A stretch of 39,285 nt of DNA from Myxococcota bacterium (GTDB taxonomy: Bacteria; Myxococcota; UBA727; JAHDBA01): positions 1 through 39,285 of the forward strand of contig JAHDBA010000026.1 in NCBI GenBank assembly GCA_020630615.1. The letters are read 5' to 3'. How positions within the stretch are numbered: position 1 is the first letter of the stretch; every line of letters starts with the position of its first letter. This document shows positions 1 through 7,409 of the stretch, piece after piece. The position numbers and the translations under genes were made by a program. The notes below the pieces were generated by a model. The model saw only the letters and a list, made by a program, of their open reading frames with translations, did not search any database and was not told the origin of the DNA.

Positions 1-196
1 AGCCGATGCCGGAGGAATGTCCTGTAAGATGGCCTGCATCACTTTCAGGCGGCTCGTAGTGCCACGACAGTCCAAAGAGAGTGCTCAGCTGAAGCTTGAG
101 GTTTTGGTTCTTAAAGTGCTTACGTGCAAGTTCGCGTAGCTGAAACACTTTGGATGTGCGGCGCTTTGGAGGTGAGAGCTTAGGAGGTGCAGACAT
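1..196 (-). CDS. Partial hypothetical protein (N-terminal 65 residues)
   Basis: An open frame runs on the minus strand from an ATG at 194-196 to the window edge without a stop, so only the N-terminus is visible. The peptide begins MSAPPKLSPPKRR, a Pro/Lys/Arg-rich start. A basic amphipathic stretch (VFQLRELARKHFKNQNLK) follows, then FGLSWHYEPPESDAG. I do not recognise a family. The gene is divergent from ftsY; the 81 bases between the two starts carry a good sigma70-like promoter facing ftsY. A GGAGGTGAGAG-type sequence is inside the coding part and is not an RBS for it. The start is the only ATG near the beginning of the frame, so it is reasonable but not proven. It could also be a chance frame, although it stays open over its whole length. 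Confidence 0.5.
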   Translation of the reverse strand, partial: MSAPPKLSPPKRRTSKVFQLRELARKHFKNQNLKLQLSTLFGLSWHYEPPESDAGHLTGHSSGIG

Positions 197-219
197 CTTA
201 CGAAGCGTTCGTTAATGGA

Positions 220-247
220 TTGAAAAAATCAAATAGCAAATTACAAT
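220..247 (+). promoter_or_regulatory. Putative sigma70 promoter for ftsY
   Basis: TTGAAA (220-225) and TACAAT (242-247) are separated by 16 bases in an A/T-rich spacer. Each hexamer matches the bacterial housekeeping consensus at five of six positions. It lies 30 bases upstream of the ftsY start, leaving room for a short leader with GGGAG at 269-273. This is the clearest promoter-like sequence in the window. Confidence 0.55.
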
Positions 248-277
248 AACCTTCGGACCGAATTATCTGGGAGCCTT

Positions 278-2161
278 ATGTCTGAATGGATCAACGCTTG
301 GAAGAATTACTTTGCTGCTTTATGGGCGTCGTCAGACTTTTGGGGGTGGCTTGCGTATATCGACAGCGAATACCTCTCAGGGCGCCTGGATGTTGAGTTG
401 TTGAGAGAAAAAGGGCCTCTTATTGGCTTGGTTGTCCTTGTGCTTTTTGTTGCGTTGATTGCAATTGTATCGGCACGAAGGCAGATTCGAGCAAAACGCG
501 AGGCGGGGCGGGCCTTATTAAGTGAAGCCTCTGATGCCGTTGCTCTTGAGCATGGGCTTGACAAAGACGGTTCAGGGGTTCGTGAAGAAGGCCAAGCGCA
601 CGCTCATGATTTGGTGCCTGACGCTGTCAAGGTCCCTGTCGAAGCGCCTCAAGATTTAAACATCGATGATAAAGCTTCGCGTCAAGCGGCTGCAGCTCAA
701 TTGGCAGCACTCGATCGAAAACGTGAACTTGCGAAAATTGAACGTGAGAGACTTGAGCGCGCTGCGAGAGCAGCACAAGAAAGTGAACGAAAAGCGAGCG
801 CAGAGAAACAAAAGGTAGATGAAAAACATACACCTTTCAGTGCTCCAAACGTTGACCTTAAAACTGCGCTCGAGAAGTCTGAACGCAATGAAAATGATAT
901 TGAAGATCTGGGTGCTCATAACCTCAGCTCTGATGAGGACGAGGTTTTGCTCTTAAGCGATGACGAACGTATTGCTACCGCTCCGTTGGATGACGAAGCA
1001 AGCAGCGCAAAAACTGAAGAGAAAACATCCGAGGTGGTATCCGGCCAAAAGGAAGCGATAGCGCTTGAGAACGATACTGAGAAAGGTGTTGAAAATTTTT
1101 CGAATGCGAAAGAGCAAGAGACTCAGGCCCTCAAGTCTGAAAGCAGCGATGGGTCCGCAAAGGACTTGAAAGTTGGCCAAAGTCAGCTTGAGGAACCTCT
1201 GGACGACGCCTTGAAAGTTGCTCGTGAAGAAGAAGCACGTCTTGAGGCAGAGTCTAAGGCGTTAAGGCTTGCACTTTCAAAAACGCGCGATGGATTCGTT
1301 GGGCGGCTCTCAAAATCGCTGTCGGGCAAAAATATTGATGAGGGGATCGTTGATGATCTTGAGAACATACTCTTCACCGCTGATATCGGCGTACACACTG
1401 CGGACCGAATTTTAAATGAGGTCAAAGCAAAGATCGCAGCCAAAGGCGTTTCAGACGACGCAGGGGTTATTCGCGTGATCCGTGACGAGGCGACCAAGAT
1501 ATTTGAGGGCAACCAAAACAAGCCTTTTGCGCTCAACCCTGAGGGGCTCACGGTTATCATGGTTGTCGGCGTCAATGGCGCTGGGAAAACCACTACAATC
1601 GGAAAGTTAACCCGTCACTTTCAGGTTGCAGGTAAGAAGGTTGTACTCGGTGCTGGGGATACATTTCGAGCGGCGGCATCGGAACAACTTGCGGTCTGGG
1701 CTGAGCGAAATGGTTGTGAGATTGTACGCGGAAAAGAGGGGGCAGACCCATCCTCTGTACTTTTTGACACATTGAAGAAAGCAAAGGAGTTGGGGGCAGA
1801 TGTCGCCTTATGCGATACGGCGGGGCGTTTGCATACGAAATCAAACTTGATGGATGAACTTTCAAAGGTGAAACGGGTTCTTGGCAAAGCCTACCCCGGA
1901 GCGCCTCACGAAGTTGTGCTCGTTCTTGACGGGACAGTAGGTCAAAATGCAATCGCACAGGCCAAAGAGTTCAGTCAAGCTGTCGAACTTGACAGCGTTA
2001 TCATGACCAAACTTGATGGAACAGCCAAGGGTGGGGCTCTTCTCGGGGTTGTCGATACGCTGTCATTGCCGATACGGTATATTGGTATTGGGGAGGGGAT
2101 CGAAGATTTGAAGCCTTTTGATGAAAAAGCTTACCTCGAAGCGCTCTTTGGATCCCGATAA
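278..2161 (+). CDS. ftsY: Signal recognition particle receptor FtsY, membrane-anchored with long acidic linker
   Basis: FtsY is the SRP-receptor GTPase that docks SRP-ribosome complexes at the inner membrane. The C-terminal third holds the full NG domain: the P-loop GVNGAGKTT (about residue 430), DTFRAAASEQL (about 460), DTAGR (about 513), TKLDG (about 577) and the closing GIGEG. The N-terminus has a hydrophobic helix at about residues 47-64 (LIGLVVLVLFVALIAIV) followed by RR, so the protein is probably anchored directly in the membrane. About 260 residues (roughly 70-330) are a low-complexity, Glu/Asp/Lys-rich linker. At 627 residues it is longer than E. coli FtsY (about 500), which has no such helix. 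The ATG at 278 is preceded by GGGAG with a 4-base gap. It is transcribed alone, with convergent dksA behind it. Confidence 0.96.
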   Translation: MSEWINAWKNYFAALWASSDFWGWLAYIDSEYLSGRLDVELLREKGPLIGLVVLVLFVALIAIVSARRQIRAKREAGRALLSEASDAVALEHGLDKDGSGVREEGQAHAHDLVPDAVKVPVEAPQDLNIDDKASRQAAAAQLAALDRKRELAKIERERLERAARAAQESERKASAEKQKVDEKHTPFSAPNVDLKTALEKSERNENDIEDLGAHNLSSDEDEVLLLSDDERIATAPLDDEASSAKTEEKTSEVVSGQKEAIALENDTEKGVENFSNAKEQETQALKSESSDGSAKDLKVGQSQLEEPLDDALKVAREEEARLEAESKALRLALSKTRDGFVGRLSKSLSGKNIDEGIVDDLENILFTADIGVHTADRILNEVKAKIAAKGVSDDAGVIRVIRDEATKIFEGNQNKPFALNPEGLTVIMVVGVNGAGKTTTIGKLTRHFQVAGKKVVLGAGDTFRAAASEQLAVWAERNGCEIVRGKEGADPSSVLFDTLKKAKELGADVALCDTAGRLHTKSNLMDELSKVKRVLGKAYPGAPHEVVLVLDGTVGQNAIAQAKEFSQAVELDSVIMTKLDGTAKGGALLGVVDTLSLPIRYIGIGEGIEDLKPFDEKAYLEALFGSR

Positions 2162-2187
2162 ATTACAACTAGGATGTTGAGCGCGAG

Positions 2188-2216
2188 AAAAAAATGAGGC
2201 GCCCTATCTTGGCGCC
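2188..2216 (-). terminator. Rho-independent terminator (minus strand), distal to dksA
   Basis: Read on the minus strand, GGCGCC (2216-2211), a 7-base loop and GGCGCC (2203-2198) form a GC-rich hairpin. A run of seven T follows (2194-2188). It lies about 100 bases past the dksA stop. The hairpin lies 36 bases after the ftsY stop and could also stall plus-strand transcription, but no T-run follows it on that strand. Confidence 0.55.
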
Positions 2217-2268
2217 CACGTTCTCTTGGGTGATATCGCAAATCCATAGCGATCGTTACTCACGGGTA

Positions 2269-2287
2269 AAAGCCCTCGCGAGGCTTT
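2269..2287 (-). terminator. Second hairpin, possible proximal terminator for dksA
   Basis: AAAGCC (2269-2274) pairs with GGCTTT (2282-2287) around a palindromic CTCGCGA loop. On the minus strand the stem ends in GGGCTTTTA, giving a short T-run. It is 32 bases after the dksA stop. The T-tract is weak, so it could be a processing or attenuation hairpin. Confidence 0.35.
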
Positions 2288-2318
2288 GCGAACTTGAAAA
2301 CGAACTCTACCGGTATTG

Positions 2319-2705
2319 CTAGCGGCCCACGCGCTTTCGCTCAAGCTCGAGCTCTTCTTTATACATCACACTGTGCCGGGTCCAAGGACGCAACTTCAGT
2401 CTTGCATAACCAATAGGCTCATCGGTCCCTTCACAGTAGCCGTAGGTTTCATCTTCGAATTTCTTAAGAGCTCGCTCGACCTCTCGAAGCTTTTTAGCGT
2501 CACGGTCCATTAAGCGTGTTTCCAAGGCAACACCTGCATCACCGGTTGCTTGATCCGCCTCGTCACCGCCTCGTGTTTCAGTATTTGCCGTTCCCCCGCG
2601 ACGTTCTTTTAACTTTGCGAGGAGTTCTTTACGTATCTCAAGAAGTAGGTCTTTGAGCTCGCTAATTTGCTTTGCAGTGAGCTCTTTTTCGCTTGCGCGT
2701 GCCAT
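2319..2705 (-). CDS. dksA: DksA/TraR-family transcription factor, thiol-poor (C-x2-T) type
   Basis: DksA-type proteins enter the RNA polymerase secondary channel and, with ppGpp, retune transcription initiation. This 128-residue protein has an N-terminal coiled coil (about residues 5-85). Its tip motif DEADQA (48-53) matches the DxxDxA motif essential for DksA action. A globular C-terminal segment follows (YGYCEGTDEPI ... LRPWTRHSVMYKE). Canonical DksA has two CxxC pairs. Here the first pair is C91-x2-T94, and the second pair's positions are S112 and Y115, so zinc binding should be lost. This resembles the zinc-independent DksA2 paralogues known from Pseudomonas. The start was set at 2705 because AAAGGAGG (2710-2717) sits four bases upstream. 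An in-frame extension to 2861 is possible but has no such site. It is divergent from the S55-peptidase gene. Confidence 0.88.
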   Translation of the reverse strand: MARASEKELTAKQISELKDLLLEIRKELLAKLKERRGGTANTETRGGDEADQATGDAGVALETRLMDRDAKKLREVERALKKFEDETYGYCEGTDEPIGYARLKLRPWTRHSVMYKEELELERKRVGR

Positions 2706-2875
2706 GGGGCCTCCTTTACGTTGCTCATTTTTATGCCAAAAGCTTTGTTCGTGCAAGTTTAAAGGACGATCATCTTGATTTCGACTTCGAATTACATCGG
2801 GTTCAAAAGACCTCGGGCCGCTTTGACGATAAGCATGAATTGATAGGCTCTTTTTTGACATTGGCCTGAAAGATC

Positions 2876-4912
2876 ATGGACTCTTGTGCTAAGCGTGTTG
2901 GAGTTTATGTGAAATTGCTGAGCTTTATATCTACACTGTGCCTTTGTGTTGCCTCCTGCGGGAGTGCTCGCATGTCAAAAGGCGCGCTCATTTTTGGTGC
3001 GGATTCCCTTGCGTTTTCCGGAAAGGTTAAAAACGAAGGGGCGGCAAAGCAGATTGCAAGCCTTGAGAAAGTTCCTGTCTATCCGGTAGCTGAGGTGGAA
3101 CGTGGTCTTGAGGGTCGAGGCTATACGGTGTTTGCCTCCGCAGAGGGTCTAGAGCCTTTCGATGTCAAGGTTTTGGGGGTTATGCCCGATATGCTTGGCC
3201 CAGGAGAGCCACTGATTATTGCCGAATTGTCTGGCGCAAAAATCGAAGAAACCGGGGTTATCTCAGGAATGAGCGGAAGTCCTGTTTACGTGAATGGTAA
3301 GATTCTTGGAGCGGTTGGGTATCGCTTTGGCTCCTTCACAAACAAGCCGATCGCAGGAATCACGCCTGCGGAACGTATGTTGCTGGTCAACACACCACCC
3401 AAGACAATGCGTTACGGTGAACGGGGTACACGCACACAAACACGAGAGGATAGCGCGCGGAAGCTTCATCCCATCACCCATCCACTTTATGGTGTTGCGG
3501 AGCCTGTTAAAACGCCTCTATGGGTTGCCGGCTTTCATCCAGAAGCTGTTCGAATTGTTCAAGAACAACGTGGTTTGAGTTTTCCATTTGATGTCCATGT
3601 CAGTGGAGGCGGCGCCTTTAAAGGAAAGAAGGCTCCTGAATCGCATACACGAGAAGGTCAATGGGCAGGGGAGCTGACTTCGGGACAGGTTAATACGGGA
3701 ACGCCAACACGCGGTCGCGGGCCTACACAACTCTTGAAGCAAAGTGAAAACGGCCATACCTATGACTCCTTCTTCCCAGGAGGCCCGATCGCAGGATTAA
3801 TGCTTTTTGGCGACTTCTCTGCCGCAGGCGTAGGAACGGTAACCACAGTTGATGGCGATCGCTTCACAGCCTTTGGGCATCCTTTTAACGGTGAGGGAGA
3901 ATCCTTTATGCCTGTGGCCTCAGCGAAGATTGTCACCACTGTTGCCTCCGATGCCGGCTCTTGGAAAATGGGACATCCAGTACAACTCCTCGGGCGACTC
4001 ACAGATGACCGTTTGCATGCAATCGCGGGTACCACGGCTTCTTTTGCTGAAACTGTTGGAGTCGAAATTAAGATTGATGACGAGACGTATCGTCCGGGAA
4101 CTGATGCCTTTGATCATTATAAGTTTGAAGTCGCCCAACACCCGAAAGAAGTCCCCTCATTGGTGATGATGGCACTTGGGTCTGCACTTTTTCAGCGCGT
4201 CGAATTGGAACCAGGCGGGACATGGGATTTGAACGCAAAAATTGAGATCGATGACGGCCGTATTCTACGCTTCCGGCGTCGCTCTGCTGCCGATGCGGAC
4301 ATGGCATGGGTTAATGAGTTGTTGATGTCGTTGATGCAAGAGTTTTCATTCCTTACGGACAATCCCGATCGCGAAGTGCGCTTTCGAAGATTCTCATTTC
4401 AACTCAAGCGACGCGATGGTGTTCATGCAAGGTGGCTTGACAGTGTGAGTGCGCTTCCAGTTGTGGATGAGCTTGGCGGCGAAATGTCCTTTATGGTTCG
4501 CATGCGAAACTATCGAGGCAAGACTCGATATTCAGAAATACCTGTTGCACTACGTGTTGCTGCTGGACTGCCCGAGGGGCGCTACCCCATCATCATCGTC
4601 GCGGGTCATGATATCCCCCGTTTTCAGTACGAGGCAGGAATTCTTAAAGACGCCAAATCTCTCAATGATGTTTTAAGCAATTGGGAAAATGAGAGTGCCC
4701 CAGAAGGCATCCATGTCTATACCAACTTTGGAACGGCCGGGTACCGACATCACGGTGGAAAGGCCACGGCCATACGACCGATGCTTGGTGATTTAATTAA
4801 AGAAGAAGGTTTTCAGCCATTATGGAAGAGAATCGCCGTATTGCCTTCACAGGAATACAGCTTTGGTGCTCTAACGACAGAGTTTGAGGTCATTCATCGT
4901 GAACAACAATAA
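2876..4912 (+). CDS. Lipoprotein with SpoIVB-like peptidase S55 domain
   Basis: The N-terminus is a type II signal: hydrophobic LLSFISTLCLCVASC with lipobox cysteine C28, so the mature protein should be lipidated and face the periplasm. ETGVISGMSGSPVYVNGK (about 125-142) contains GMSGSP, the serine motif of S55 peptidases, equivalent to GDSGGP of chymotrypsin-like enzymes; S133 is the likely nucleophile. A second hallmark, FTAFGHPFNGEGESFMP (about 333-349), supplies the probable catalytic histidine. In Bacillus SpoIVB the His segment precedes the Ser segment; here the order is Ser then His, as I recall for other deltaproteobacterial S55 proteins. The C-terminal half (about 400-678) is beta-rich with no motif I recognise. 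It is followed at once by the secreted propeller gene, probably as an operon. The substrate is unknown. Confidence 0.85.
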   Translation: MDSCAKRVGVYVKLLSFISTLCLCVASCGSARMSKGALIFGADSLAFSGKVKNEGAAKQIASLEKVPVYPVAEVERGLEGRGYTVFASAEGLEPFDVKVLGVMPDMLGPGEPLIIAELSGAKIEETGVISGMSGSPVYVNGKILGAVGYRFGSFTNKPIAGITPAERMLLVNTPPKTMRYGERGTRTQTREDSARKLHPITHPLYGVAEPVKTPLWVAGFHPEAVRIVQEQRGLSFPFDVHVSGGGAFKGKKAPESHTREGQWAGELTSGQVNTGTPTRGRGPTQLLKQSENGHTYDSFFPGGPIAGLMLFGDFSAAGVGTVTTVDGDRFTAFGHPFNGEGESFMPVASAKIVTTVASDAGSWKMGHPVQLLGRLTDDRLHAIAGTTASFAETVGVEIKIDDETYRPGTDAFDHYKFEVAQHPKEVPSLVMMALGSALFQRVELEPGGTWDLNAKIEIDDGRILRFRRRSAADADMAWVNELLMSLMQEFSFLTDNPDREVRFRRFSFQLKRRDGVHARWLDSVSALPVVDELGGEMSFMVRMRNYRGKTRYSEIPVALRVAAGLPEGRYPIIIVAGHDIPRFQYEAGILKDAKSLNDVLSNWENESAPEGIHVYTNFGTAGYRHHGGKATAIRPMLGDLIKEEGFQPLWKRIAVLPSQEYSFGALTTEFEVIHREQQ

Positions 4913-4937
4913 TATTATTAGCATCGGGATCTCTAGA

Positions 4938-7103
4938 ATGGGGTTGGCCATGCAAAAGACTGGTGTCATCAACATGTTTTACCCTTACCATCAAATAAAA
5001 ATATTCTTCACACTTCTTATTACGATGATTGCTGTGTCGACGTATGCAAAAGTGCACAGGATAGAAGGCACCCAAGGCTTCATTCACGGAGAGTTTGATG
5101 GGGTTGGCTTAACCGGCGATGGAGAACTTCGAGCGGGGGCAAAACTTCGCAAGCGCGGCACTGCGCTTGCTGGACCGATTATTGGATTGCATCGAGTCAA
5201 AGGAGAAGAATTTGCCGTTGTTGCGTCACCCGCGTCACTTGTTCAGTACGAGAAATCAACGACGGGATTTTATCGAAACGAAGATATTGTCTTTGTCGAC
5301 TCGCTTGTTCGCAACAATGCGCTTGTGGTCTTGTCGACGGAACCTGCACTCTACATTTTTAAAATCGGTGCGGCTCAAGCAAAAACCCGAGTGGAGCTCA
5401 ATACGAAATTGGACGGTGCATACGCCTTAGCCTCAGGGCCCAGTGGCGGAATCTACGTCGGCGGTGAATATGAGAGTCGTGGTGTGATTGCTAAGGTTTC
5501 TTTGACAGATTCGACAGTGACCCAAGTCGCATCCGTTGATGGAGAGACCTTTAGTCGAATCGCGACCGGAAGAGGCGGGGAAAACCTTGTCGCCGCTTCG
5601 ATGCGTACCGGGCGACTCTATCGTTTGCAGGGAACACGTGAACTCAAAGCTGTGTATGAAAGTCCATTGGACGAGGTCACGGCACTCGAAGTGCTTGAGG
5701 ACGCTTCTGTTTTGGTGGCCAGTGTGGATAGCAGCATTGAGTTGACCCAAGCGCATCCAATTGCTGCCTCCGTATCGAAAACACCAAAGAAAAGACGGAA
5801 GCGTAGGAAGGCGATAGAAGGCAGCCAATTGGTTCGTATTCACCACAGTGGCCAGGTTGATATTTTGTGGCAAGGAAAGGGACACGGTGTCTACGACATG
5901 GCATCCACGAAAAGCCATGTCTACTTGGCTACAGGCTCAGGTGGGATTTTGTATCGTGTAAGAATTGCGGAAGCGGCAGCGCCTGAGATCATTGCACAAA
6001 CAGAATGGCTTGATGAACTCACCGTGTTAAGTTTACGTCAAGGCGCACTTCGTGTCGCGAGGGCAGCAAGTGCTGAAGTCTTTGAGGCTCAGATTGGTGA
6101 AAAAGCCAATGCAGGTGAATACCGCAGCGGTGTGATCGATGCTGGCCATAGTGCTCGTTTTGGCTATCTCTCTTGGGGCGGGAAGAATCTTAGAGGGAAT
6201 ATTGAAGTCTCAGCACGTAGCGGATGGACGCGCATGCCAAACAAGACCTGGAGCCCATGGTCAAGCCCAATCCAAGATGCTCAAAGCATTGACGATCGCG
6301 TTCAAAGCGGTCGATTCGTTCAGATACGAGTCGGACTCAAGCATCCGGACGCATCATTGAACTGGTTAAGGCTGACAAGTAAAGCGATGAACCGAAAACC
6401 CATCATCACCCGTGTTAATATTTTGAAAAATGGATGGCGCATTGAAAGAAACTTTCAAGCACCGGAACTGGGGCGAACTCTTTCCTTGAGCGCAGACGCT
6501 TTTGGGGAACATGAGGGGCAACGCAAAGGCAGCGATGGCCTTTCGGTGAAGCAATTTTATGCACCAGGTTATCAGAGTGTTCATGCGGTAGCCTCGGACA
6601 TGGACGGAGATAGTTTGCGCTACCGTTTTCAACTGGGACGTGTCGGTGAAGGCGATACGATTGCTTGGCGCGAAGGGCGAGACTGGGGCGAAGAACCCTA
6701 TTGGTCTTTTCAATCGAATGCCTTGGCGAGTGGAACTTACGCTGTTCTTGTCGAAGTGGATGACGCAAACTCAAGAGGCTTTTCGGAGCGCTTAACACAT
6801 CGCAAGCGCTCAATACATTTTGAGATTACGCACAGCGAGCCGGTTATGGGAGTCGTCCGTGCCCATCGCCATCGTGATGGGGTGGAGATCCGTTTTGATG
6901 CGAAGAGCACAAGTCCCTTTGTGGGGGCCCTATGCCGCGCAGAGGGATTTGGCGAGATTCCAATGGCAGCTGAAGACGGTATTGTCGACGAGCCTGAAGA
7001 AATCTTTAAAGATATCGTGCCGACCCTTAATGCAGCCTCAATCGTTTGCGAAGCCTATGATGAAGAGGGTCGCTCTGTTAAAGGCGAGGCCAGAGTGCGC
7101 TAG
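4938..7103 (+). CDS. Secreted beta-propeller (WD40/YVTN-like) protein with Ig-like C-terminus
   Basis: The N-terminus carries a Sec signal (IKIFFTLLITMIAVSTYA, likely cut before KVHR). The next about 400 residues repeat short beta-blade units alternating gly-rich turns and hydrophobic strands (for example GIYVGGEYESRGVIAKVSL, VYLATGSGGILYRVRI), as in propellers. A basic patch KTPKKRRKRRKAIEG interrupts it near residue 300. The C-terminal part has cadherin/Ig-like features (ASDMDGDSLRYRFQLG, GTYAVLVEVDD). No enzyme motif is visible. The frame opens at 4884, overlapping the S55 gene. I chose ATG 4938 because GGGA lies 8 bases upstream; ATG 4974, closer to the signal peptide, is also possible. 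Adjacency to the S55 lipoprotein suggests the two act together in the cell envelope. The exact family is not certain. Confidence 0.7.
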   Translation: MGLAMQKTGVINMFYPYHQIKIFFTLLITMIAVSTYAKVHRIEGTQGFIHGEFDGVGLTGDGELRAGAKLRKRGTALAGPIIGLHRVKGEEFAVVASPASLVQYEKSTTGFYRNEDIVFVDSLVRNNALVVLSTEPALYIFKIGAAQAKTRVELNTKLDGAYALASGPSGGIYVGGEYESRGVIAKVSLTDSTVTQVASVDGETFSRIATGRGGENLVAASMRTGRLYRLQGTRELKAVYESPLDEVTALEVLEDASVLVASVDSSIELTQAHPIAASVSKTPKKRRKRRKAIEGSQLVRIHHSGQVDILWQGKGHGVYDMASTKSHVYLATGSGGILYRVRIAEAAAPEIIAQTEWLDELTVLSLRQGALRVARAASAEVFEAQIGEKANAGEYRSGVIDAGHSARFGYLSWGGKNLRGNIEVSARSGWTRMPNKTWSPWSSPIQDAQSIDDRVQSGRFVQIRVGLKHPDASLNWLRLTSKAMNRKPIITRVNILKNGWRIERNFQAPELGRTLSLSADAFGEHEGQRKGSDGLSVKQFYAPGYQSVHAVASDMDGDSLRYRFQLGRVGEGDTIAWREGRDWGEEPYWSFQSNALASGTYAVLVEVDDANSRGFSERLTHRKRSIHFEITHSEPVMGVVRAHRHRDGVEIRFDAKSTSPFVGALCRAEGFGEIPMAAEDGIVDEPEEIFKDIVPTLNAASIVCEAYDEEGRSVKGEARVR

Positions 7104-7147
7104 GAGTAGGACTGTCAACCATATCGTGTTTGTTACGCCGTAGCTAT

Positions 7148-7167
7148 GAGTCCTTGACTCGCTTTTT
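7148..7167 (+). terminator. Rho-independent terminator after the S55-propeller operon
   Basis: GAGTC (7148-7152), a 3-base loop and GACTC (7156-7160) form a short hairpin followed by GC and five T (7163-7167). It lies 45 bases after the propeller gene stop. The stem is only 5 bp, so strength is uncertain. Confidence 0.45.
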
Positions 7168-7331
7168 GACAAATGGGAAGCAAAGAACTCAAACGGATAA
7201 TATTGATGTGTCTAGTGTTGCCTACGTGTTCTGTGCGACTCAAAAGGGTTGCAGAGTGTGTCTCAGACGTGTGATGGGAACATCACCGAAAGATATTTCA
7301 TAAAAGGGAAAATGGGCTAGACTTGGCTTGG

Positions 7332-7408
7332 GCACTCATAGCTCAGTTGGATAGAGCACAGGTTTCCTAAACCTGGGGTCCCAGGTTCAATTCCTGGTGG
7401 GTGCGCCA
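7332..7408 (+). tRNA. tRNA-Arg (anticodon CCT)
   Basis: The 77-nt sequence folds as a cloverleaf. The acceptor GCACTCA pairs with TGGGTGC (one G-T). The D-stem is GCTC/GAGC around AGTTGGATA. The anticodon stem CAGGT/ACCTG encloses loop TTCCTAA, giving anticodon CCT (7366-7368), which reads AGG. The T-stem CCAGG/CCTGG encloses TTCAATT. The discriminator is G and CCA is encoded (7406-7408). Its 3' end lies one base from the stop codon of the convergent kinase gene. The 164 bases between the upstream terminator and the tRNA hold a possible -10 (TAGACT, 7318-7323) but no convincing complete promoter. Confidence 0.95.
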
Positions 7409-7409
7409 A

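Noticed and set aside
1183..1593. A 136-residue minus-strand frame opposite ftsY
   Set aside because: Ser/Arg-rich shadow of the FtsY linker and P-loop region; no RBS and no recognisable domain.
2706..2875. Promoter for the dksA paralogue (TTGCAC with TAAAAA 17 bases on, minus strand)
   Set aside because: Too few consensus matches (3/6 and 4/6) to list as a feature.
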